A stretch of DNA of 15,780 bases from Gammaproteobacteria bacterium (GCA_003561495.1 PWWM01000076.1:1-15780), one strand, 5' to 3'. Shown: positions 6,893 through 15,626, counted from the stretch's first letter. The notes: generated by a model from the sequence alone, not told the origin. Program-made: numbers and translations.

Positions 6893-7363
6893 ATGAAAGG
6901 CGAAGCGAAAATCATCGAGTTTCTCAACAGGGCACTCAAGTCCGAACTGACCGCCATCAACCAGTATTTTCTGCACTCGCGGATGTGCCAGGACTGGGGT
7001 CTGGAACGACTGGCCAAGAAGGAATACGACGAATCCATCGACGAGATGAAGCATGCTGATGAATTGATTCAGCGCATTCTGTTTCTGGAGGGATTGCCCA
7101 ATCTGCAGGACCTGGGTCGACTACGCATCGGCGAAAACCTGCGCGAAATACTGGAATGCGATCTGGCTGGCGAACAGGAAGCCGTAGCCATGTATCGCGA
7201 AGGCGTTGCCTTGGCCGAGGAGCACCGCGATTACGGCAGTCGAGAACTGTTCCAGAAGATCCTCAGTGACGAGGAAGAACACATCGACTGGCTGGAAACC
7301 CAGTTGGCTCTGATCGACCGCATCGGCCTGGAGCGCTACTCGCAGTCGCAGATGGAACCCTGA
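6893..7363 (+). CDS. bfr: Bacterioferritin
   Basis: Bacterioferritin forms a 24-subunit shell that oxidises Fe(II) and stores it as a ferric mineral in the cytoplasm. All ferroxidase-centre ligands are present at the standard numbering: Glu18, Tyr25, Glu51, His54, Glu94, Glu127 and His130. Met52, the haem ligand shared between two subunits, is also there, so this is a complete haem-binding catalytic type. The length of 156 residues is normal. The gene lies 124 bp after bfd; the gap contains no convincing Shine-Dalgarno sequence directly before the ATG and no terminator I can defend, so both co-transcription with bfd and a separate promoter remain open. It converges with the FMN reductase gene. 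Confidence 0.95.
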   Translation: MKGEAKIIEFLNRALKSELTAINQYFLHSRMCQDWGLERLAKKEYDESIDEMKHADELIQRILFLEGLPNLQDLGRLRIGENLREILECDLAGEQEAVAMYREGVALAEEHRDYGSRELFQKILSDEEEHIDWLETQLALIDRIGLERYSQSQMEP

Positions 7364-7370
7364 TCAGGCA

Positions 7371-7398
7371 GACCCGGGCCAACTCGATGGACCGGGTC
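7371..7398 (+). terminator. Probable hairpin terminator of bfr
   Basis: GACCCGG (7371-7377) pairs with CCGGGTC (7392-7398), extended inside by CCA/TGG after one mismatch, leaving a six-base loop. On the plus strand it is followed by AACCTTTCTTTA, a moderate T-rich tract. The 3' arm overlaps the last bases of the converging reductase gene. Confidence 0.5.
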
Positions 7399-7939
7399 AA
7401 CCTTTCTTTACAAACTCGACGAACCCGGTCAGCCAATGGCGGGCCTGTTCGCGAAGCTCCTCCTCAACTCCTTCGTCGGTCATCTTCATGTGCGCGCGTG
7501 AGATGCGCAGATAGGCCGGGTACAGGTGAACGCCGAGCTGGCGCAGGTTAATCAAAGCGCCTGACTGGGCCAACGCCGTGCCCCATGCACCTGGCGTGGC
7601 TCCGGCCAAAGCAGTCGGCCGACCGCCAAAGGTGGGCTTGAGCTCATCACCTGGCCGGGTCAACCAGTCCAGTGCATTCTTGAGCACTCCCGGCATGCCC
7701 GCGTTGTATTCAGGTGTAACAATCACCAGTCCGTCGCTGGCCTTGATCTGATCGCGCAGGATGGTGACCGCAGCGGGGATTCCATCGCTCTCTTCTACAT
7801 CGGCATCGTAGAGCGGAATGCCATGCAATGTGGCCGGGTTCACTTCGACACCCGACGGGGCAAGCACTTCGAGCAGCTGAGTGACTCGGGTATTGAAGGA
7901 TTGCGTTCTCAGGCTACCGGATAGTGCGATGATCTTCAT
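7397..7939 (-). CDS. NAD(P)H-dependent FMN reductase (flavodoxin-like fold)
   Basis: The 180-residue protein belongs to the FMN_red family (PF03358), which includes ChrR/YieF-type quinone and chromate reductases and azoreductases. The phosphate-binding loop is SGSLRTQSFN at 7-16, and the second flavin-contacting signature TPEYNAGMPGVLKNALDW is at 75-92. Members are soluble flavoproteins that often reduce quinones by two electrons and so limit oxidative stress. It is the last gene of the tetR-pump operon: its ribosome-binding site AAGGA (7950-7946) overlaps the pump stop codon and lies 6 nt from its ATG, so translation is likely coupled. That suggests a role in handling redox-active compounds the pump meets, but the actual substrate is not readable from sequence. 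Confidence 0.88.
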   Translation of the reverse strand: MKIIALSGSLRTQSFNTRVTQLLEVLAPSGVEVNPATLHGIPLYDADVEESDGIPAAVTILRDQIKASDGLVIVTPEYNAGMPGVLKNALDWLTRPGDELKPTFGGRPTALAGATPGAWGTALAQSGALINLRQLGVHLYPAYLRISRAHMKMTDEGVEEELREQARHWLTGFVEFVKKG

Positions 7940-7948
7940 GATTGATCC

Positions 7949-10900
7949 TTACTGTCTTGTTGAGGAGCGCAGTGACTCCAGTTTGTTTTCCAATAGAGAA
8001 TACACCGCCGGCACCACCACCAATGTCAACAAGGTGGAACTGACCATTCCACCGATCACGGCAATGGCCAGCGGGCCATTGGTATCGGCCCCGGCGCCCA
8101 GACCCAGCGCCGGCGGTGTCAAGGCCAGAATCACGGTCAATGAGGTCATCAACACCGGCCGCAGCCTGATCGGGCAAGCACGGCGCAAGGCATCATCGAC
8201 CGAATCGCCTGCGGCGCGGAACTGGTTGGTCAGGTCAACCAGCAGGATGGAGTTCTTGGCCACAAGGCCAACCAGCAACACCATGCCGATCATGGAGTAG
8301 ATGTTGAGTGAGTTGCCGGTCAACCACAAGGCCAGCACACCACCGATCACGGCCAATGGCTGGGCGACCATGACGATCAGCGGCTGAAGGAAGGAATTGA
8401 ACTGGCTGGCCAGCACCATGAACACCAACACCAGGGCCAGGAAGAAAGCGAACAGAACATATTGCTGGGTGGCCTGCAACTCCCGCGCTTCAGCCTTAAG
8501 CGCCAATTGATAACCCAGGGGCAAGACTTCATCGGCCACCTGTTCCAGTTTGGCAGTCGCTGCCCCCAACGACATCTCGGGATTGCCATAAAAATTGGCC
8601 GAGTAGTCAAGATCAAATCGGGTAATGACGGCTGGTGCAACCCGTTCATGAACACTGGCGACGCTATCAAAGCGCACCAGGGCATCATCACGCCCGCGCA
8701 AAAGAATACGATTGAAGTCCTGCGGGGTCACGATCTGCCCGGATTTGGCCTTGACCCGAATGTCATAGCGTTCGCCATCGCCGGGCTCATCATTGTAGCG
8801 GGCGATATCGATTCCGGCAGCCAGCATGTTGACGGCGAAGGCCACGTCTGATGATGACAACCCGGCATCAGCAGCCCGTACCCGGTCGACTTGCACATCC
8901 ACCTGGGGCAAATCAAGCTGCAGGTCCAGATCCAATTGTCCCATCCCATCGATGTCTTCAAGGCGGGTTCGAACTTCATCGGCCAGGCGCGCAACCTCAT
9001 CGAGATCCGGACCGGTCACGGCAAACTGCAAGGGATCACCGCGTTGACCGGCGACGATGGACGGTGGCGCGGCGAAGGCGATCACTCCTGGAATCCCTGC
9101 CAGCTCTCGGCGCAATTGATCAAGAAACCTTTGCTGGGAGATGGCGCGCTGGTCGCGGTCGACCAGTCGGGCGAAGGCCAGGCCTCGATTGACCTCTCCG
9201 GCCTGCCCCAGGCCAATGGCGGTGAAGTACGAGCGAACCACCTCATGCGAGCCGAGCAAGTCCTCGATCTGGCGCATGTAACGATCCGTGGCTTCAATGC
9301 CCGTACCCAGGGGGGCCCGGAAAAACACCACGAATCGGCCCTCATCTTCCTCCGGTGTGAACTCCTTGTCGATATCGATGAAAAAGGCTGCCGAGGACAA
9401 CACGACCACCCCGGCGATTCCGATCACTTTCCAACGGTTGTGCAACGCCTTGGCCAGCAACGAAACATACAGGGCGTTCAGGCGCTGGAAGAAGACATCC
9501 AGAGCATTGTAGACCCGACCGTGTTCTTCATCACTGCGACGCACCCTGAGAAATCGCGAACACAGCACCGGCGTCAGTGTCAACGCCACCAGTGATGAAG
9601 CCAGCACACCCACCGTGACCGTCACGGCAAACGACTCGAAGAATCGGCCAATGATGCCGCCCAGGAAAATCACCGAAGCAAAAATCGACACCAGGGTCAA
9701 CGTTGTGGCAATGATGGCGAAAAATACCTGGTTGGAACCGCTGATGGCCGCAGCGACCGGATCGGGGTTTTCAGTCTGGCGATGTCGATAGATATTCTCC
9801 AGCACCACAATGGCATCATCGACTACTACCCCGATCAACAACAGCAACGCCAGCAACGTCATGGTATTGAAGGTGTAACCCAGCAGGTAGATGGCGGCGA
9901 CCGCGGCCAGCAACGAGACCGGGATGGCCAAGGCAATGATCACGGTTCCGCGCCAGGTGCGCAGAAAGAACAGAACGACCAGTGCCGCCAGCAAGGCACC
10001 CTCGACCAGGTGTTCCTGGAGGGCACGAACAATCTCGCGAATGAATTCCGAGTCATCAGAAGCAATCTCGATATTCATTCCCGGCGGCAACTGCGGAATG
10101 ATCTCGTTTTCCAGACGATCCTTGACCTCGTCGACGATGGCCACGGTATTGGCGCCGGCAATCTTGACGATCCCCAAACCCACATTGGGCCTTCCGTTGA
10201 AGCGCGCGATGGAGCGGAAATCGGCCAGTCCATCGACCACCTCGCCAACATCCCTGAGTCGGACGGGGGCGCCATCGGCATAGCGCACAATCATTTCCTC
10301 AAGCTCTTCCGGACTGTGAAATTCGAGATCGATCTTGATCAGCATTTCAGTCGACCCGGCCACCAGAAACCCACCGGGCAACTGCACATGCTCAGTCGCG
10401 AAAGCCTGGCGTATGTCCTGGGCGGTCACATCGAAGCCGGCCATGCGATCCAGGTCCAGCTCGACCCGGATGGTGCGCTCACGCCGCCCCCCGATGCGAA
10501 CTTCCCCCACCCCATCGATGGTCTCCAGGCGCCTGCTGATGACATTGGCGGCGTACTGGTTGAGCTGCTGAAGGGTGCGATCACCCGTCAGCGAAATCCA
10601 CATGATGGGACTCGCATCAACTTCCACCTTGGCGACGACGGGCGGATCGGCATCGGTGGGCAATTCACGAAGAACCTGGTTGACCTTGGCCTGTACTTCG
10701 TTGAAGGCCACGTCGATGTCCTTGTCAAGATTGAAGGTCACCACGACACTCGATACGCCCGGTGACGAGCTGGACTGGATGAAATCAATGCCGGGAACGC
10801 TGTTGACCGCACTTTCGATCAGGTTGGTGATACTGGCGTCAATGATTTCCGGACTGGCGCCGGGCAGCACGGTCGTGACCTGGACCAGAGGGAACTCGAC

Positions 10901-11017
10901 TTCCGGAAATCGATCCACGCCGATGCGTTGAAAGCCAATCAGTCCGAACAATACCAGCACGCCTGAAATCATGTACGCCAACACATGGCGTTTGATCGAT
11001 AGCTCCGGCAGCGTCAT
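7949..11017 (-). CDS. RND efflux pump, inner-membrane subunit (HAE1/AcrB-like)
   Basis: At 1022 residues this is a full-length RND transporter that would export hydrophobic compounds with proton antiport. A first membrane helix (about 13-30) is followed by a large periplasmic loop, a block of helices (about 338-480), a second periplasmic loop and the C-terminal helix block. Proton-relay residues are conserved: Asp400-Asp401 in helix 4 (GVVVDDAIVV), Lys921 in helix 10 (VGLVAKNSIL) and Thr958 (LMTS). DD in this position and the absence of metal-pump motifs argue for the HAE1 drug/hydrophobe group over heavy-metal exporters. It overlaps the fusion-protein gene by ATGA, with GGAG 8 nt before its ATG. 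No TolC-type outer-membrane gene is nearby. Confidence 0.93.
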   Translation of the reverse strand: MTLPELSIKRHVLAYMISGVLVLFGLIGFQRIGVDRFPEVEFPLVQVTTVLPGASPEIIDASITNLIESAVNSVPGIDFIQSSSSPGVSSVVVTFNLDKDIDVAFNEVQAKVNQVLRELPTDADPPVVAKVEVDASPIMWISLTGDRTLQQLNQYAANVISRRLETIDGVGEVRIGGRRERTIRVELDLDRMAGFDVTAQDIRQAFATEHVQLPGGFLVAGSTEMLIKIDLEFHSPEELEEMIVRYADGAPVRLRDVGEVVDGLADFRSIARFNGRPNVGLGIVKIAGANTVAIVDEVKDRLENEIIPQLPPGMNIEIASDDSEFIREIVRALQEHLVEGALLAALVVLFFLRTWRGTVIIALAIPVSLLAAVAAIYLLGYTFNTMTLLALLLLIGVVVDDAIVVLENIYRHRQTENPDPVAAAISGSNQVFFAIIATTLTLVSIFASVIFLGGIIGRFFESFAVTVTVGVLASSLVALTLTPVLCSRFLRVRRSDEEHGRVYNALDVFFQRLNALYVSLLAKALHNRWKVIGIAGVVVLSSAAFFIDIDKEFTPEEDEGRFVVFFRAPLGTGIEATDRYMRQIEDLLGSHEVVRSYFTAIGLGQAGEVNRGLAFARLVDRDQRAISQQRFLDQLRRELAGIPGVIAFAAPPSIVAGQRGDPLQFAVTGPDLDEVARLADEVRTRLEDIDGMGQLDLDLQLDLPQVDVQVDRVRAADAGLSSSDVAFAVNMLAAGIDIARYNDEPGDGERYDIRVKAKSGQIVTPQDFNRILLRGRDDALVRFDSVASVHERVAPAVITRFDLDYSANFYGNPEMSLGAATAKLEQVADEVLPLGYQLALKAEARELQATQQYVLFAFFLALVLVFMVLASQFNSFLQPLIVMVAQPLAVIGGVLALWLTGNSLNIYSMIGMVLLVGLVAKNSILLVDLTNQFRAAGDSVDDALRRACPIRLRPVLMTSLTVILALTPPALGLGAGADTNGPLAIAVIGGMVSSTLLTLVVVPAVYSLLENKLESLRSSTRQ

Positions 11018-12120
11018 GAACGGGTCTCCAGCTCCGGTTCAATCCATTCCTGAACATCGAGCAAGACATCGTCGGAGAGAAAGCCGGCACCATCAACCAC
11101 CACGGGTTCGTCATTGCCCAGTCCCTCGGTGATTTCGATCCAGTCAGCACTTCTAACGCCAATGCTGACCTCTCGCTGCCTGGCACGATCCTCACCATCG
11201 AAAACAAAAATCACCTTGCCGGCCGGTCGGCGCACCAGGCTGGCCCTGGGAACAACCAGTCCTTCACGTTGTTCCAGCACGACGCGGGCAGACACCGATC
11301 CACCCGAGCGCCAGGACCCGGGGTTGTCCAGGTCCACGATCAACTCGATGGCTCGAGAACCCGGACCGACCAACGGACGTATTTCCGCGATTCGGCTTTC
11401 AATCCAGTCATCGGTCCTCGCGGGAATACTCAAGCGAACGATCTGGCCCACGGCAACGGCGTCCTGCAATCGCTCGGGAATCGGCACGATGGCACGCAAA
11501 GCCTCCGGCGAAATCAGCTCGAACAGATTTCTCCCCGAGCTGACGAAATCCCCGGTGCTGACCAGGCGTCGCTGAATCTGTCCAGTAACCGGGCTGACGA
11601 TCCGGGTTCGGGAGAGATTGAATTCGGCATCCTCCAGACGAGCCCTCGCCTCATCAAGCTGGGCACCAATGACCTTCATGCTGGTGCTGGCCTCATCAAG
11701 CTGATCCTGGGCCACCGATTGACGACGCGCCAGGTTCTGCAAACGTTCAAGCTGAACCGTCTGATTGTCCAGCAAGGCCTCAAGGCGGCGCACTTCAGCC
11801 GAGGCCGAGTTGACCGCAATCTGCTGAGCCTGCGCATCCAGTTCGGCCAGCAAATCACCCGCTTGAACATGATCGCCGGCATCACGAACAATGCGACTGA
11901 TGCGGCCCGAGGTTTCGGCCGACACCGAGGGCGCTGCCAGTGCCTCGAGCCGTCCGACAGCCGTTTCGATACGTTCGATCTGGTGAATCTGGGGCCAGGC
12001 CAGAGTCACGGCCGTGGCTCGCTCAGTCGAAGCCTCTTCTTCCTCTCGGGAGCATCCACTCAGCACCAGCCCCATACCGAGGCACACCCCGATGAAAATG
12101 AACAGGTTTGTTTGATTCAT
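11014..12120 (-). CDS. RND pump periplasmic adaptor (membrane fusion protein), lipoprotein
   Basis: The 368-residue protein bridges the inner-membrane pump to an outer-membrane channel. It starts with a lipoprotein signal peptide whose lipobox ends LSGC (Cys23), so it should be anchored by lipid. The two halves of a biotinyl-lipoyl-like domain are seen around 65-97 and 171-203 (VSAETSGRISRIV, and IVSPVTGQIQRR), separated by a coiled-coil hairpin at about 98-170. A beta-barrel and membrane-proximal part follow. A strong AAGGAG (12134-12129) inside the end of the repressor gene lies 8 nt before its ATG, and the ATGA overlaps at both ends show tight coupling with tetR and the pump gene. Confidence 0.92.
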   Translation of the reverse strand: MNQTNLFIFIGVCLGMGLVLSGCSREEEEASTERATAVTLAWPQIHQIERIETAVGRLEALAAPSVSAETSGRISRIVRDAGDHVQAGDLLAELDAQAQQIAVNSASAEVRRLEALLDNQTVQLERLQNLARRQSVAQDQLDEASTSMKVIGAQLDEARARLEDAEFNLSRTRIVSPVTGQIQRRLVSTGDFVSSGRNLFELISPEALRAIVPIPERLQDAVAVGQIVRLSIPARTDDWIESRIAEIRPLVGPGSRAIELIVDLDNPGSWRSGGSVSARVVLEQREGLVVPRASLVRRPAGKVIFVFDGEDRARQREVSIGVRSADWIEITEGLGNDEPVVVDGAGFLSDDVLLDVQEWIEPELETRS

Positions 12121-12770
12121 TGCTGCGGCTCCTTCAGGCTCAAGCCGTTGATGACCAATTCCGTGACCGCTTCGGCATAAGCCTTGGGGTCATCGGCCAG
12201 TTCAAACCCAGGCAGTTGCTTGAGTATCGCGCGGTTCTGAAAATACATGACGTTGGCCGAGTACAACGCCAGAGCGGTGGCATGAGCATCGAGATCCTTG
12301 CGAATCAATCCGGCAGCGGACGCACGGTCCAGGTATTCAACCAGTCGATTGAAATTGCGGGCCAAGACATCTCGAACCAGGCTGACCGCAAGCTCGGAAT
12401 CGTTGTCCTGCAATTCCCGAAGAATGAGACGGGCCACCTCGGCGTGGCGTTGAAGGTGTTCCAGGTGCTGAATCTGAAACGCCTTGATGCATCCGTTCAC
12501 ATCGCGATCAATACTGAGCACGTTGTCCATCTTCTGTCCGAATTCGGAGGCAGCCTCACCAATCACCGCCATGTAAAGAGCCTGCTTGGTTTCGAAGTGA
12601 TGAAATACGGTTGACTTGCTCATCCCGGCTCGTGCCGCAATGGCGGAAATCGATACGCCCGCAAAGCCATGCTCGGAAAATTCTGCAGCTGCGGCCGAAA
12701 TCAGGCGGACTCGTCCGCTTTCACCGGCAAGGCCAGAACGGGGGGAAGATTTGGTTTGGAGTTCCTTCAT
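12117..12770 (-). CDS. TetR-family transcriptional repressor
   Basis: The 217-residue protein has an N-terminal TetR DNA-binding domain at about 20-70, with the helix-turn-helix at roughly 41-60 (ISAIAARAGMSKSTVFHHF) and the typical following KQALY. The rest is a variable, mostly helical ligand/dimer domain with no family I can name. It is the first gene of the operon with the fusion protein, RND pump and FMN reductase, and a TetR-style palindrome lies 12 bp before its start, so autorepression with induction by a pump substrate is the likely circuit. No ribosome-binding site precedes the ATG at 12770; no better start is visible. Confidence 0.93.
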   Translation of the reverse strand: MKELQTKSSPRSGLAGESGRVRLISAAAAEFSEHGFAGVSISAIAARAGMSKSTVFHHFETKQALYMAVIGEAASEFGQKMDNVLSIDRDVNGCIKAFQIQHLEHLQRHAEVARLILRELQDNDSELAVSLVRDVLARNFNRLVEYLDRASAAGLIRKDLDAHATALALYSANVMYFQNRAILKQLPGFELADDPKAYAEAVTELVINGLSLKEPQQ

Positions 12771-12781
12771 AATTTGAGTAA

Positions 12782-12801
12782 CTGACCGATCGGTCGGTCA
12801 G
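12782..12801. promoter_or_regulatory. Palindromic TetR-type operator
   Basis: CTGACCGA (12782-12789) and TCGGTCAG (12794-12801) are exact inverted repeats around TCGG, and the inner ten bases ACCGATCGGT are themselves a perfect palindrome. The GACCG...CGGTC pattern is typical of TetR-family operators. It sits between the likely -10 (TATGGT, minus strand 12810-12805) and the repressor ATG, so binding would block the operon's transcription start. Confidence 0.75.
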
Positions 12802-12804
12802 CTT

Positions 12805-12831
12805 ACCATAAAGGCACTTCATGAATGTGAA
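12805..12831 (-). promoter_or_regulatory. Possible promoter of the tetR-pump operon
   Basis: On the minus strand TTCACA (12831-12826) and TATGGT (12810-12805) are 15 bp apart. The short spacer suggests a weak promoter. Its start, near 12798, would fall inside the operator palindrome. Confidence 0.35.
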
Positions 12832-12847
12832 CCGCAACAGGTACAAT
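12818..12847 (+). promoter_or_regulatory. Possible fabI promoter
   Basis: TTCATG (12818-12823) and TACAAT (12842-12847) are 18 bp apart on the plus strand, giving a leader of about 38 nt with GGGAG at 12876-12880. It overlaps the divergent tetR promoter elements, so the two units may interfere. Confidence 0.4.
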
Positions 12848-12891
12848 GCCGCCTGAATTGTTTGCCAGATTAAAAGGGAGTATTCAAGTCC

Positions 12892-13677
12892 ATGGGTATG
12901 CTGGAAGGCAAGAAGGCACTAATCGTGGGTGTGGCCAGCCCGCGTTCGATTGCCTGGGGCATCGCTGAAGCGATGCATCGCGAGGGCGCCGAACTGGCGT
13001 TTACCTATCAAAACGAAAAGCTCAAATCGCGGGTCGACAAGATTGCTGCTCAGACCGGCTCGAACCTGGTCATGCCACTGGATGTGGGTGAAGACCGGCA
13101 GATCAAGGCGGTGTTCGATGAAATCGGCAATCACTGGGATGGTCTGGACATTATCATCCACGCGGTCGGCTTCGCTCCGCGCGAGCAACTCGATGGAGAG
13201 TTCATCGATGTCATCGACCGCGAGGGATTCCGCATCGCTCACGACATTTCAGCTTACAGTTTTGCAGCTTTGGCCCGCGCCGGTCGAGATCTGATGCGTG
13301 GTCGCAACGGCGCCCTGCTGACCCTGAGTTACCTGGGCGCGGTACGCGCCATGCCCAGCTACAACGTCATGGGCCTGGCCAAGGCCTCACTGGAAGCCTC
13401 GGTGCGCTACCTGGCTCACGGCCTGGGGCCGGAGGGAACGCGGGTCAACGGGATATCGGCCGGTCCGATCAAGACCCTGGCCGCGGCCGGCATCGCCAAG
13501 TTCCGGTCCATGCTCGACCATGTCGAAACCACCGCACCACTCCGGCGCAGTGTCACGCCCGAGGATGTCGGCAACGTCGCGGCCTTCCTTTGTTCGGACC
13601 TGGCCGCCGGAGTGACCGGGGAGATTACATACGTGGATGCAGGCTACAACATCGTCGGCATGGCTGGGTTGGATTAA
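12892..13677 (+). CDS. fabI: Enoyl-[acyl-carrier-protein] reductase (NADH)
   Basis: FabI catalyses the last step of each fatty-acid elongation cycle in the cytoplasm, reducing trans-2-enoyl-ACP with NAD(P)H. The 261-residue protein has the classical short-chain dehydrogenase Rossmann fold: the cofactor loop GVASPRSIAWGIA at 13-25 and the active-site pattern Tyr147...Tyr157-x6-Lys164 (SYLGAVRAMPSYNVMGLAKA). The region AVGFAP at 91-96, where triclosan-resistance changes at Gly93 are known in E. coli, carries the ordinary Gly93. The C-terminal block AGPIKTLAAAGI and DAGYNIVGM are family standard. The ATG at 12892 gives the normal start, with GGGAG 11 nt upstream; the ATG two codons later is less well placed. 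It is divergent from tetR and shares its stop region with ppiD. Confidence 0.96.
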   Translation: MGMLEGKKALIVGVASPRSIAWGIAEAMHREGAELAFTYQNEKLKSRVDKIAAQTGSNLVMPLDVGEDRQIKAVFDEIGNHWDGLDIIIHAVGFAPREQLDGEFIDVIDREGFRIAHDISAYSFAALARAGRDLMRGRNGALLTLSYLGAVRAMPSYNVMGLAKASLEASVRYLAHGLGPEGTRVNGISAGPIKTLAAAGIAKFRSMLDHVETTAPLRRSVTPEDVGNVAAFLCSDLAAGVTGEITYVDAGYNIVGMAGLD

Positions 13678-15575
13678 AGCCTTTCCTCCACCACTCGAAT
13701 CCGGGTCTTGTCTCGCAGGTACTCCAGCAAGCCCTCGACCTCGGAGTTCATCCGCGCAAAGCGGATCTGTTGAACTGCACCCATGCGCTCGAACTGCTCA
13801 GCAGCGGTCGGGTCTCCAGGGGTGACGGATTCGAGCCGAACCACGACAAAGTCGGACCCGCGTGGTAACACATGCAGCGTCGCATGCTCAACGGGATGCG
13901 GCAGACGGAACAGTTCGCTGACAAAATCACGGCCCAGTTGAAAATCGAAACGTCCAACCGACTCCAGCTCCTCGACCTCATAGCCGGCTTGCTCGGCTGC
14001 TTCAGCCAATTGTTCGCCATGCTCGCCGCTTTGGGCAAGCACTTCCCGGGCTCGCTCCCGGGCGGCACTGGCGGCACGCTCGCGCAGCAGGCGTTCACGA
14101 ATTTCTTCCTCAACCTCGGCCAGCGGACGCGGTTCGGACGGAAAATGCTCATCCAGCTTGATGACCACTGAACGGTTGTGGTCGATTTCGATCGGGTCCG
14201 AAACCACACCATCCAAGAGCACGGTGTCGGAAAACGCTTCTTCAACAACCCGGCGATGCGCGGCAATTCCCTCGCCTCCCTGACGACTGAACACTTCACT
14301 GGTCTGGACTTCAAGACCAAGGTCAAAGGCAATCGGCTCAAGGGTCGAATCATCGGCATAGACCAGGTCGACCAGGCGCTCCGACAGCTCGATATACATC
14401 ACTTCGCTTTCGCGCTCGATATGCTCGGCAAGAATCTCATCGCGTGCTTCCTCGAAACTCATTCCCTCAGGCGGACGAATTTCATCGAGTCGAATGATGT
14501 GCCAGCCAAACTGGGTTTCGAATGGCTCGGAGATGTCCCCGGCTTCGGCAAGATCGTACAACTCATTCTCGAACGCACGAACCATGTCCTCAGGCTCGAT
14601 CCAGCCCAGATCACCACCGAGGTCACGCGAACCCGGATCGTCCGAGTATTCAGCAGCCAGTTCCGCGAAGTCTTCACCATCAAGAATCCGTTGATAGAGT
14701 TCATCGGCCAGCATGCGCGCCTCTTCGGGCAAGCGCTCCTCATTGCTTTCGATGAGAATATGGGCCGCCCGACGTGCTTCCGGGGTCAGATACCGCTCGC
14801 GGGCTGCCTCATAACGACGACGCAGTTCTTCCTCACTGAGATCCAGACCCTCCGTGAGATCGCGTGCATCCAGGTCCACGTAGGCAATACGGACCTGTTC
14901 GATGGTCATGAAGTTGTCGAGATTGTCCTGGTAAAAAGCTTCGATGTCTTCATCGGTGATGACCACCTGATCAACGAATTCCTCGTAGGGCACAGTGACC
15001 GCCCTCGCCTGGCGTCGCTCTCGCTGCAAGGTGATCAACTGGTCGATTTCGGTTTCTGTGACAATCGCCGACTGGGAAACCGATGAGGGCAACAGGCTGG
15101 TCAGAATATCCTCACGCAATTCCTGCTCGAAGCCACGTGGAGTCCGCCCGCCGCCACGCAGCAACTGGCGATAAAGTTCCGGATTGAACTGGCCATCCAC
15201 CTGAAAGTTCGGAATCTCGCTGATGATGCGAAACAGCATGCCGTCTGACACTTCCAGACCCATTTCCAATGCATGCTGGCGCAATAACAGCTCATCAATC
15301 ATCCCCTCGAGATGCTCGCGCCTGACCACCGGTTGATTGGTGGCGATTTCGTCGTAGTCATCACCCAGCTGCTCGCGCAGATTGGCGCGGTAGCGTGCAA
15401 AGCTGGTCTGAAACTCTGAGGTGGAAATCTCATCGTCTCCGACTGTAGCAACGGCATCCTGTGGAACTGCGCGGATATAGCTTTCCACACCGAAAAACAG
15501 GAATGGCACAGCCAGCAGTCCGAGGACGAAAATGGCGACGATTCCGGTGACGCGTTCGCGAATGGCCTGAAGCAT
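13674..15575 (-). CDS. ppiD: PpiD-type periplasmic folding chaperone / peptidyl-prolyl isomerase
   Basis: This 633-residue protein has a short cytoplasmic N-terminus, one membrane anchor at about 10-30 and a large periplasmic part, as in PpiD, which helps newly exported proteins near the Sec translocon. A SurA_N-like chaperone segment (about 40-220) is followed by a parvulin domain at about 265-365 and a C-terminal chaperone segment. The parvulin domain keeps the usual motifs RRAAHI (267-272, His271), GGDLGW (319-324) and FGWHIIRL (355-362, His358). E. coli PpiD is reported to lack isomerase activity, so activity here is possible. The position downstream of tRNA-Val and tRNA-Asp fits the conserved gammaproteobacterial neighbourhood. 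The ribosome-binding site is weak. Its stop interlocks with that of convergent fabI. Confidence 0.92.
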   Translation of the reverse strand: MLQAIRERVTGIVAIFVLGLLAVPFLFFGVESYIRAVPQDAVATVGDDEISTSEFQTSFARYRANLREQLGDDYDEIATNQPVVRREHLEGMIDELLLRQHALEMGLEVSDGMLFRIISEIPNFQVDGQFNPELYRQLLRGGGRTPRGFEQELREDILTSLLPSSVSQSAIVTETEIDQLITLQRERRQARAVTVPYEEFVDQVVITDEDIEAFYQDNLDNFMTIEQVRIAYVDLDARDLTEGLDLSEEELRRRYEAARERYLTPEARRAAHILIESNEERLPEEARMLADELYQRILDGEDFAELAAEYSDDPGSRDLGGDLGWIEPEDMVRAFENELYDLAEAGDISEPFETQFGWHIIRLDEIRPPEGMSFEEARDEILAEHIERESEVMYIELSERLVDLVYADDSTLEPIAFDLGLEVQTSEVFSRQGGEGIAAHRRVVEEAFSDTVLLDGVVSDPIEIDHNRSVVIKLDEHFPSEPRPLAEVEEEIRERLLRERAASAARERAREVLAQSGEHGEQLAEAAEQAGYEVEELESVGRFDFQLGRDFVSELFRLPHPVEHATLHVLPRGSDFVVVRLESVTPGDPTAAEQFERMGAVQQIRFARMNSEVEGLLEYLRDKTRIRVVEERL

Positions 15576-15626
15576 GGTATCTGACTCAATCCGTCCAGAA
15601 GCTCTGGATCACTAGGTCTTAAATGA

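Noticed and set aside
9782..10765. 327-codon plus-strand open frame opposite the RND pump gene
   Set aside because: The pump protein is intact and conserved over the same bases; the opposite frame has no recognisable domain.
7949..11017. RND pump as a CzcA/CusA heavy-metal exporter
   Set aside because: The Asp-Asp helix-4 pair and Lys921 context match HAE1 pumps, and I see no methionine-cluster metal motifs; the neighbours (TetR, flavoreductase) also fit organic substrates.
14178..15086. 302-codon plus-strand open frame opposite ppiD
   Set aside because: It shadows the parvulin and chaperone regions of PpiD and shows no family signature.
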